DNA of 5,441 nucleotides, taken from positions 1 through 5,441 of the forward strand of contig JACQBB010000007.1 of assembly GCA_016194625.1 (NCBI GenBank), given 5' to 3'. Of the stretch, positions 1 to 4,925 are shown piece by piece. The notes below the pieces were generated by a model, which did not search any database, had not been told where the DNA came from, and saw only the letters and a list, made by a program, of their open reading frames with translations. Position numbers and translations under genes: made by a program. The DNA comes from Elusimicrobiota bacterium (GTDB lineage Bacteria; Elusimicrobiota; Elusimicrobia; UBA1565; UBA9628). Each line of letters begins with the position of its first letter. Positions within the stretch are counted from its first letter, which is position 1.

Positions 1-315
1 GGCCATGAACTGGACCTCGACGCCCAGGTCCTTGGCGCGGCGCACCAGCTCGCCGATGGCGTCGTTCTGCAGTTCGTGCTCGACCCACAGCGCCTTGCAG
101 TCGTAGGGCTGGGAGCTCAGCGCCGCGCCCGCGGCCTCGACGCCGCCGATCCAGCGCGTCTCCGCGTTCGTCGGGCGGACGGGTTCCTCGGGGCCGGGCC
201 CGCCCGAGCGGTGGCGCGAGCGGTCGTGACGCTCGTGATGGCGGCCGCCGCCGCGGTCGTGCTTCTTGTGCGGCCCGCCGTGTCCGCCGGACTTCTTGCC
301 GGATCTCGGTCTCAT
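1..315 (-). CDS. rlmB: RlmB/TrmH-family 23S rRNA 2'-O-ribose methyltransferase, N-terminal part (runs off the window)
   Basis: The first 105 codons are visible; the catalytic SpoU/TrmH knot domain lies outside the window. Residues 1-45 form a low-complexity basic tail rich in Arg, His, Gly and Lys. Residues 50-105 look like the substrate-binding domain of RlmB-type enzymes: N-x-E-x-R-W-I-G-G-V-E-A-A at 50-62, then a beta strand (ALWVEHEL, 75-82), a helix (IGELVRRAKDLG, 87-98) and a second strand (VEVQFMA). Family members methylate a ribose 2'-OH in 23S rRNA (G2251 in E. coli) using S-adenosylmethionine. The ATG overlaps the cysS stop as ATGA, and a GAGGA ribosome site lies 4 nt upstream (320-324), so translation is probably coupled to cysS. 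Adjacency to cysS is common for rlmB (yacO in Bacillus). Another TrmH-family member is possible, because the methylated position cannot be judged from this part. Confidence 0.8.
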   Translation of the reverse strand, partial: MRPRSGKKSGGHGGPHKKHDRGGGRHHERHDRSRHRSGGPGPEEPVRPTNAETRWIGGVEAAGAALSSQPYDCKALWVEHELQNDAIGELVRRAKDLGVEVQFMA

Positions 316-1688
316 TTCTTCCTCAGTTTCTGGCCGTCCTTCGTGTCTTCGACGATCCAGCCGAGAGCATCGATCGCTTTGCGCAATCGGTCGGATCCGG
401 CAAAATCCTTCGCGGCGCGGGCCTTGGCCCGCTGGTCGGCCAGCGCGCGCACCTCGGCGGGGGCCTCCGGGACGGCCTCGGCGGCGAACAGGCCCAGGCC
501 CAGCGCGGCCTCGGCCTCGTCCAGGAACGCCTTCTTGGCGCCGCCGGGCAGGTCGGACTTGAGCGCGTCCCAGACCACGGCCAGCGCCGCCGGCGCGTTG
601 AGGTCGTCGGCGAGCGCGTCCTTGAAGCGCGCGGAGAACTCGGCGCAGTTGAGCTTGGGCGCCTCGGCGGCGCAGGCCCGGGCGGCTTCGACCAGACGCC
701 TGCGGGAGGTCCTCGACGCCTCGAGCGTCTCCCAGGTGAAGTCGAGCTGTTTGCGGTAGTGGGCGGTGTAGCAGTGGTACTTGTAGTCGAGCGGCGAGAA
801 GCCCTTGTCGGCCAGGTCGGCGAGCTTCACGAAGCCGCCCGACGACTTGGCCATCTTGGCGTTGTTCATCAGCAGGAACTCGCCGTGCATCCAGACGCGC
901 ACGAACGGCTTGCCGGTGGCGCCCTCGGTCTGGGCGATCTCGTTGGTGTGGTGGACGGGGATGTGGTCCACGCCGCCGCAGTGGATGTCGAAGGTCTCGC
1001 CCAGGTACTTCATCGCCATCGCCGAGCACTCGATATGCCAGCCCGGGAAGCCCTTGCCCCAGGGCGAGTCCCACTCCATCTGGCGCTTGGTCCCCGCGGG
1101 CGAGAACTTCCACAGCGCGAAATCGGTGAGGTGCTTCTTCTCCGGGTTCTCCTCGACGCGCGCGCCGGACTTGAGCCCCTCGAGGTGCTCCTTGGTCATC
1201 AGCTTGCCGTAGTCCGGGAGCTTGGCCGTGTCGAAGTACAGGCCGTCGGCGGTCCGATAGACGAGGCCCTTCTTCTCGAGCGCCTGCACCAGCGCGATCT
1301 GCTCCGGGATATGGTCCGTGGCGCGGCACAGGACGTCGGGGTCGGTCAGGCCCAGCGCCTTCCAGTCGGCCAGGAACGCGTCGGTGTAGAACTTGGCGAT
1401 CTCCCAGGCGGTCTTGCCCTCGCGCGCGGCGCCGACCTCCATCTTGTCCTCGCCCTCGTCGCCCTGGCTGGTGAGGTGGCCGACGTCGGTGACGTTGAGG
1501 ACGCGGTAGGGCGAGAAGCCGAGAAGCTTCAGAGAGCGGACCAGCAGGTCCTCGAAGATATAGGTGCGGTAGTTGCCGACGTGCTGGTAGTTGTACACCG
1601 TGGGGCCGCAGGTGTACAGGCCGACCTTCGGCGGCGCGAGGGGCGCGAGCTCGTCCTTGGAGCGCGTGAGGCTGTTGTACAGGCGCAT
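312..1688 (-). CDS. cysS: Cysteinyl-tRNA synthetase
   Basis: This complete 458-residue class I aminoacyl-tRNA synthetase charges tRNA-Cys with cysteine in the cytoplasm; the length is normal for CysRS. The HIGH motif is HVGN (36-39), within the diagnostic TCGPTVYNYQHVGNYRTY block. The KMSKS loop is KMAKSSGG (278-285), with Ala replacing the first Ser. The expected zinc ligands are present: C27, C221 (WHIECSAMA), a His of the VHHTNE segment (H246 or H247) and E250. The C-terminal anticodon-binding part (about 305-458) ends in the usual D-F-x-x-S-D-x-L-R-x-x-I-x-x-x-G-W pattern. HIPVHHTNE instead of the textbook LIFPHHENE marks a divergent CysRS subgroup. The gene follows the ClC gene by 28 bp and overlaps rlmB by 4 bp. 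No Shine-Dalgarno precedes the ATG; a TACAAT hexamer sits 7 nt upstream. Identification is secure. Confidence 0.97.
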   Translation of the reverse strand: MRLYNSLTRSKDELAPLAPPKVGLYTCGPTVYNYQHVGNYRTYIFEDLLVRSLKLLGFSPYRVLNVTDVGHLTSQGDEGEDKMEVGAAREGKTAWEIAKFYTDAFLADWKALGLTDPDVLCRATDHIPEQIALVQALEKKGLVYRTADGLYFDTAKLPDYGKLMTKEHLEGLKSGARVEENPEKKHLTDFALWKFSPAGTKRQMEWDSPWGKGFPGWHIECSAMAMKYLGETFDIHCGGVDHIPVHHTNEIAQTEGATGKPFVRVWMHGEFLLMNNAKMAKSSGGFVKLADLADKGFSPLDYKYHCYTAHYRKQLDFTWETLEASRTSRRRLVEAARACAAEAPKLNCAEFSARFKDALADDLNAPAALAVVWDALKSDLPGGAKKAFLDEAEAALGLGLFAAEAVPEAPAEVRALADQRAKARAAKDFAGSDRLRKAIDALGWIVEDTKDGQKLRKK

Positions 1689-1695
1689 CGCCGCT

Positions 1696-1701
1696 ATTGT
1701 A
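1696..1701 (-). promoter_or_regulatory. Candidate -10 element of a leaderless cysS promoter
   Basis: The minus strand reads TACAAT (5 of 6 matches to TATAAT) followed by AGCGGCG and the cysS ATG. Initiation about 7 nt after the hexamer would fall on the A of the start codon, giving a leaderless mRNA, and no ribosome-binding sequence is present in the 28-nt gap. I see no convincing -35 hexamer at 16-18 nt. The surrounding sequence is very GC-rich, so an AT-rich hexamer here is noticeable, but six bases are weak evidence. Confidence 0.35.
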
Positions 1702-1716
1702 GGAAATCCGGCGGCG

Positions 1717-2973
1717 TCAGGAGGAGCGCGGCCGCGCGCCCAGGAAGGACACCGCGCAGCAGACCATCACCGGCACGACCAGGCCGTAGTCCCGGGTCAT
1801 CTCGACGCCGATCATCATCCCGGTGACCGGCGCGGAGAACGCCGCGGTGAACACGCCGCACATCCCGGCGAGCGCGAACGCGCCGGGGTTCGGGATCGTC
1901 TGGCCCAGGCGCGACCACGCCTGTCCCCAGCCGGAGCCCGCCGCCGCGCCGATGAACAGCGTCGGCATCAGCGCGCCGCCGGAGCCGCCGGAGCCGAGCG
2001 TCAGCGCGGTCGCGCCGAGCTTGGAGACCGCCAGCACCGGGGACTTCCAGCCGAACCGCGCCCCCCCGAGAAGGGCCGACGTCGTCGCCCGGCCGGTCCC
2101 GGCGACCGCCGGCGTGAGGCGGGACAGCGCGCCGACGAGGAGGCCGCCCAGCCCGGGCCGGAGCCAGTCGGGCACCGCGTCGAGACGGGAGAACGCGGCG
2201 TCGACGCCGTGGATCGCGGAGCGGTAGAACCGTCCCAGCACGCCGCAGAGCAGGCCGAGCCCCGCGTAGAACACCAGGTTGCGGGAATAGACCCATTCGT
2301 AGGAGAGCACCGGAGCCATCACGTCGGAGCGCAGGAACGCGCGCGCGACCACCGCGCCGGTGACCGACGAGACGACGACCGCGGGGAACGCCTCGTTGGC
2401 GAAGTCCTTGAGGATGACCTCCATCGTGAAGAACACGCCGGCCAGCGGGATGCCGAACGCCGCCGAAAGCCCGCCGACCGCGCCGGCCGCGACGAAGGTG
2501 CGCAGATCGCGGACGGGCGCGTCGAACAGGCGGCCGAACGCGGAGCCCACCGACGAGCCGATCTGCACGACCGGACCCTCGAGGCCGGCCGACCCGCCGA
2601 AGCCGATCGTCGCGGCCGACGCCAGCGATTTCACCCACGCCACGTGCGCCGAGATCCGGCCGTCCTTCTCTTCGATGGCGCGCACGACCTCGGCGACGCC
2701 GTGGCCGCCCGCCTCGGGATAGCGCTTGCGCGTCAGCCAGCCGGCGATCAGCCCGCCGAGCCCGGGGAGCAGGATCAGCGCGGCGTCGTCGAAGGGCCTC
2801 GGCACGGAGTCCAGGAGCTCCCGCAGGCCGTTGAAGCCGTCGAGAAGCCAATGGAACGCGACGGCGGCCAGGCCCGTCGCCAGGCCGACGCCGACGCCCG
2901 CGACCAGCAAGCGGCGGTCGAGCGGCAGAGACCGCGCCGCCCGCTCCAGGAACCCGCGCAGACGTTCTTTCAT
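1717..2973 (-). CDS. ClC-family chloride channel/transporter, C-terminally short
   Basis: This 418-residue polytopic inner-membrane protein of the ClC family moves Cl- or related anions, either passively or in exchange for H+. Anion-pathway signatures appear in order. GGHGVAEV (89-96) takes the place of GSGIPE. GLEGPVVQIGS (130-140) carries the external gating glutamate E132. PLAGVFFTMEV (176-186) is the helix where E. coli ClC has the internal proton glutamate; the aligned residue is V186. GSGGSGGALMP (327-337) corresponds to GGxFxP. AFSAPVTGMMIGVEMTRDY (378-396) is helices O-P. The protein then stops at residue 418, where homologues continue into a last helix with the pore-lining central Tyr (Y445 in E. 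coli). No CBS domains follow. The start was chosen for its short basic N-terminus before the first helix (about 21-45); a weak GAGGG lies 10 nt upstream. The gene lies between pal and cysS with short gaps. The family call is firm; mechanism and ion are inferred. Confidence 0.93.
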   Translation of the reverse strand: MKERLRGFLERAARSLPLDRRLLVAGVGVGLATGLAAVAFHWLLDGFNGLRELLDSVPRPFDDAALILLPGLGGLIAGWLTRKRYPEAGGHGVAEVVRAIEEKDGRISAHVAWVKSLASAATIGFGGSAGLEGPVVQIGSSVGSAFGRLFDAPVRDLRTFVAAGAVGGLSAAFGIPLAGVFFTMEVILKDFANEAFPAVVVSSVTGAVVARAFLRSDVMAPVLSYEWVYSRNLVFYAGLGLLCGVLGRFYRSAIHGVDAAFSRLDAVPDWLRPGLGGLLVGALSRLTPAVAGTGRATTSALLGGARFGWKSPVLAVSKLGATALTLGSGGSGGALMPTLFIGAAAGSGWGQAWSRLGQTIPNPGAFALAGMCGVFTAAFSAPVTGMMIGVEMTRDYGLVVPVMVCCAVSFLGARPRSS

Positions 2974-2988
2974 GGGATGAACGCCCTC

Positions 2989-2994
2989 ATTGTA
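2989..2994 (-). promoter_or_regulatory. Candidate -10 element before the ClC gene
   Basis: TACAAT on the minus strand lies 15 nt before the ClC ATG, the same hexamer that precedes cysS. If used, it would give a leader of about 8-10 nt. That would largely exclude the GAGGG at 2984-2988, the only Shine-Dalgarno-like sequence, so the two readings compete. No clear -35 box is visible. The alternative is simple read-through from pal, 54 bp upstream. Confidence 0.25.
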
Positions 2995-3027
2995 CTACGG
3001 ACGACGAGGCCGCGCCCGATGACGCCG

Positions 3028-3573
3028 TCAGGGAGTCGCGACCTTGGCGTCGACCGCCTCCTGCGTCTCCGCCCGACGGTTGCGCTCCCAGCACGCCTCC
3101 GTCGCGTCCGAGCACAGCAGGTGCTCCTTGCCCCAGCTGATCGTCGCGACGCGCTCGGGCGCGACGCCGAGGGACTTGTAGTAGGAGCGCACCGCCGCGG
3201 CGCGGCGCTGGCCGAGGGCCAGGTTGTAGGCGACCGTCCCGCGCTGGTCGCAGTGGCCGCCGACCTGCACCTTCATCGCCGGACGGGCCTTGAGGACCGC
3301 GGCGTTCGCGCGCAGGACGGCGCGCGCCGACTCGTCGAGGCCGTCGCTGTCGTAGGCGAAATGGATCTCCTTCACGCCCGGGATCGGGCGGAGGTTCATG
3401 TCGCGGACCTCGGGCTCGGCGCCGACGGAGCGCCCGGCCTCCACGGGAGCGGCGACGGGAACGGTCGCGGTCGCGGTCGCGGCCGGGGCGGACCTCGGCC
3501 GGGGGGCCGAGCACGCGAGGAACATCGAAGCGGAGACGGCGAACACGACGCACATCATCAGCGGCTTGAACAT
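3028..3573 (-). CDS. pal: Peptidoglycan-associated lipoprotein (Pal, OmpA-C domain)
   Basis: This 181-residue outer-membrane lipoprotein binds peptidoglycan from the periplasm; in Proteobacteria it works with the Tol complex to hold the outer membrane to the wall during division. Residues 1-20 are a lipoprotein signal peptide (MFKP, then a hydrophobic core) with a lipobox-like FLAC ending at C21; Phe at -3 is less usual than Leu. Residues 22-60 are an Ala/Pro/Val-rich linker. Residues 68-170 are the OmpA_C/Pal domain. Visible motifs are IHFAYDSDGLDESA (70-83), GGHCDQRGT (105-113, with the D and R of the diaminopimelate-binding site), YNLALGQRRA (116-125), VATISWGKE (142-150), and LLC plus CWERNRRAE (152-169), typical of Pal rather than OmpA. 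An AGGAGG sits 9 nt before the ATG. No tolB or ybgF neighbour is seen; the gene heads the leftward cluster and diverges from the exported-protein genes. Confidence 0.93.
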   Translation of the reverse strand: MFKPLMMCVVFAVSASMFLACSAPRPRSAPAATATATVPVAAPVEAGRSVGAEPEVRDMNLRPIPGVKEIHFAYDSDGLDESARAVLRANAAVLKARPAMKVQVGGHCDQRGTVAYNLALGQRRAAAVRSYYKSLGVAPERVATISWGKEHLLCSDATEACWERNRRAETQEAVDAKVATP

Positions 3574-3582
3574 GACGGGGGG

Positions 3583-3588
3583 CCTCCT
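3583..3588 (-). promoter_or_regulatory. Ribosome-binding site of pal
   Basis: AGGAGG on the minus strand, with 9 nt between it and the ATG at 3573, is a full anti-Shine-Dalgarno match. It fixes the pal start and shows that this genome uses Shine-Dalgarno initiation for at least some genes, in contrast to cysS. Confidence 0.8.
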
Positions 3589-3619
3589 AGGCGCGACCTG
3601 CCCCCCTCATACGCGTCTC

Positions 3620-3649
3620 GTCATATTTAGTTTGAATTTAGATATTCAA
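3620..3649 (-). promoter_or_regulatory. Candidate sigma-70-type promoter of pal
   Basis: On the minus strand TTGAAT (3649-3644, 4 of 6 to TTGACA) and TATGAC (3625-3620, 4 of 6 to TATAAT) are separated by 18 bp. This predicts a start near 3613 and a leader of about 40 nt that includes the AGGAGG. Its position is good, but the sequence match is modest, and TAAAAT at 3660-3655 is a rival -10 element. Confidence 0.3.
3632..3649. repeat. Inverted repeat TTGAAT-N6-ATTCAA
   Basis: Perfect 6-bp arms (3632-3637 and 3644-3649) flank a 6-bp spacer and overlap the candidate -35 box of pal. This could be an operator for a dimeric regulator, but short AT-rich dyads arise easily by chance. Confidence 0.3.
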
Positions 3650-3660
3650 TCTACATTTTA

Positions 3661-3670
3661 GTTTATAAAC
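3661..3670. repeat. 10-bp perfect palindrome GTTTATAAAC
   Basis: This perfect two-fold symmetric sequence lies in the AT-rich divergent region, upstream of both genes. It is a possible regulator-binding site; no family of regulator can be named from it. Confidence 0.3.
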
Positions 3671-3701
3671 ATTCTCTCGACGGAGAGGGCAGCGTCGCTC
3701 C

Positions 3702-3711
3702 GACCGCGGTC
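3702..3711. repeat. 10-bp perfect palindrome GACCGCGGTC
   Basis: This perfect GC-rich palindrome lies at the right edge of the GC island, just before the second AT-rich block and 80 bp upstream of the fibre-like gene. GC palindromes are more likely by chance in this genome, so an operator role is only a possibility. Confidence 0.25.
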
Positions 3712-3781
3712 TATTTAATCACAAGCAATTCGCAACGCATCTATATTTTCAATTGTAAACTGGATAAGTACCCTTCATTCC

Positions 3782-3786
3782 GGAGG
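3782..3786 (+). promoter_or_regulatory. Ribosome-binding site of the fibre-like gene
   Basis: GGAGG ends 4 nt before the ATG at 3791. The spacing is short but workable, and it supports this start, which also gives a clean signal peptide. Confidence 0.65.
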
Positions 3787-3790
3787 CTCC

Positions 3791-4897
3791 ATGAACCGTT
3801 TCGCCGCCGTCTTCCTCGCGGCGCTGGCCTTGCCGGCCGCCGCGTCCAACCTGCCGCTGCGCGTCCACTTCCAAGGCCGGCTCACCGACCCCGCGACGAA
3901 CGCCCCGCGCGACGGCGCGTTCGACATGACCTTCAAGCTCTACGACGCCGCGTCCGGCGGGACGGCGCTGTACACCGAGACCCAGACGGGGGTGCCGGTC
4001 TCCAACGGGGCGTTCTCCGTCCAGCTCGGCTCGACGCTCGGGCTCTCGCCCGACCTGTTCACGGGCGCGTCGATGTACCTGGGCGTGACCGTGTCTCCGG
4101 ACGCGGAGATGACGCCGCGCCAGCGCCTGGTGATGGCGCCGTACGCGTTCACCGCCGCCCAGCTGGTGGCCGACTCCGCCGCGCGCGTGCGGGTCGGGAC
4201 GGCCTACTCGACCTTCACGGCGACGGGCGACCTGACGGTCCCAGGGGCGTTCTCCGGCGCCTCGGCGTCGCTGACGGGCGCGCTGTCGGCGGCCTCGGCC
4301 GCACTGACCGGGGCGCTGACCGCGCAGGACGCCGCGCTGACCGGCGACCTGACGGCGGCCTCCGCCGGCCTGAGCGGAGCCGTCACCGCGTCGAGCGGGA
4401 CCTTCACGGCGACCGGCGCCCAATACGGCGTGGACTCCGCGTCCGGCGTCGTCGTCCGCGCGGGCACCCTCAGCGTCCGCGGACCCGGCGGCGTCGACGC
4501 CGGCGGGACCGGGCTGCTCGCCTCGACGGCCACGCTCACCGGGACCGGCCCCGGCGTGTACAGCCTGACGACCTCGTCCAGCGTCTCGGTCGGCGCCGAC
4601 CTGAGCGTGGCCGGGACGCTCGGATTCGGGCTCTACTACCGCAACCTCGTGCAGAACAACGCGAACTGCCGCGCGGCGTGCACGACCGCCGGCACCCGCC
4701 TCATCGGAGGCGGCTGCTACCAGACGACGACGAACACCCTGCGCCGATCCTTCCCGAGCTCCGAGAACACCGACGCGGCGGCGATCGGGACGCCCGTCGT
4801 GAACGCCGCGACGGCCGCGTTCTCGTGGACGTGCGTGTTCTCCGCGGCCAACGCGGCGAACGCCTGCTTCGCGATCTGCGCGCGGGTGGAGAACTGA
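3791..4897 (+). CDS. Exported fibre-like protein with N-terminal beta domain, 11-residue repeats and six-Cys C-terminal domain
   Basis: I do not recognise a named family for the whole 368-residue protein. Residues 1-19 are a Sec signal peptide with a likely cut after AAAS. Residues 20-125 form a probable beta domain: VHFQGRLTDP at 25-34, then FDMTFKLYDA, GAFSVQLG, MYLGVTVSPD and MAPYAFTAA, a pattern I associate with secreted fibre or tail-fibre-like proteins. Residues 161-204 are four 11-residue repeats of the form L-T/S-G-x-L/V-T/S-A-x-x-x-x. Residues 205-280 are Gly/Ser/Thr/Ala-rich, with further short beta-like motifs (YGVDSASGVVVRAG). Residues 285-368 form a compact domain with six cysteines (C293, C297, C309, C348, C359, C363), which could make three disulfides, ending in CFAICARVEN. 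There is no C-terminal membrane anchor or LPxTG motif. The gene is followed 28 bp later by another exported protein, probably in one operon. A surface appendage, adhesin or matrix role is inferred. Confidence 0.85.
   Translation: MNRFAAVFLAALALPAAASNLPLRVHFQGRLTDPATNAPRDGAFDMTFKLYDAASGGTALYTETQTGVPVSNGAFSVQLGSTLGLSPDLFTGASMYLGVTVSPDAEMTPRQRLVMAPYAFTAAQLVADSAARVRVGTAYSTFTATGDLTVPGAFSGASASLTGALSAASAALTGALTAQDAALTGDLTAASAGLSGAVTASSGTFTATGAQYGVDSASGVVVRAGTLSVRGPGGVDAGGTGLLASTATLTGTGPGVYSLTTSSSVSVGADLSVAGTLGFGLYYRNLVQNNANCRAACTTAGTRLIGGGCYQTTTNTLRRSFPSSENTDAAAIGTPVVNAATAAFSWTCVFSAANAANACFAICARVEN
4271..4402 (+). repeat. Four tandem 33-bp (11-codon) repeats
   Basis: Units begin at 4271, 4304, 4337 and 4370 and encode LTGALSAASAA, LTGALTAQDAA, LTGDLTAASAG and LSGAVTASSGT. 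The leading L-T-G and the Thr/Ser-Ala at positions 6-7 are conserved, while the DNA has diverged, so the repeat is under protein-level constraint and is not a recent slippage product. The regular period suggests a beta-solenoid or a fibrous shaft. Confidence 0.85.
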
Positions 4898-4905
4898 CGG
4901 CGGCT

Positions 4906-4912
4906 GAGGAGG
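4906..4912 (+). promoter_or_regulatory. Ribosome-binding site of the downstream exported-protein gene
   Basis: GAGGAGG lies in the 28-nt gap after the fibre-like gene, 13 nt before the ATG at 4926. The spacing is longer than ideal, but no other start codon in frame fits better. Confidence 0.6.
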
Positions 4913-4925
4913 TCTCGGAACGGCG

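Larger units (their letters stand above)
3574..3790. promoter_or_regulatory. AT-rich divergent promoter region between pal and the exported-protein genes
   Basis: These 217 bp separate two divergently transcribed genes and are the only long non-coding stretch in the window. Bases 3621-3680 contain only 13 G/C of 60, and 3711-3760 only 15 of 50, against a very GC-rich coding background. A GC-rich island (about 3678-3711) separates the two AT-rich parts, as expected for two back-to-back promoters. Palindromes occur at 3661-3670 and 3702-3711, and an inverted repeat at 3632-3649. I cannot assign a convincing -35/-10 pair for the rightward promoter; TATATT (3742-3747) and TAAGTA (3765-3770) are the best -10-like hexamers. 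No tRNA, riboswitch or small ORF is apparent. Confidence 0.7.

Noticed and set aside
759..1826. Plus-strand open frame antisense to cysS
   Set aside because: It mirrors the CysRS codons, has no recognisable motif and no supported start; it is a GC-driven shadow.
1694..2851. Second minus-strand open frame inside the ClC gene, ending near the cysS start
   Set aside because: I tested whether it held the missing helix R through a frameshift. It does not: its end has no helix or tyrosine motif and it is Arg-rich throughout.
2974..3027. Terminator between pal and the ClC gene
   Set aside because: No stable stem followed by a T tract on the minus strand is visible in the 54-bp gap.
2987..3553. Minus-strand open frame overlapping pal in another frame
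   Set aside because: Arg/Gly-rich composition with no motif, while the pal frame has a signal peptide, lipobox and full OmpA-C domain.
1591..3630. Long plus-strand open frame (about 680 codons) across the ClC and pal genes
   Set aside because: It is antisense to two genes with clear family motifs, its product is Arg/Ala/Gly low-complexity with no domain, and long empty frames are expected in DNA this GC-rich.
3680..3701. Possible hairpin CGGAG...CTCCG as a terminator or small RNA end
   Set aside because: The stem is only 5 bp with a long loop and no following T run; not enough to call.
4271..4402. CRISPR-like or mobile tandem array
   Set aside because: The units are in-frame, diverged at the DNA level, without spacers, and conserve an amino acid pattern; they are protein repeats.
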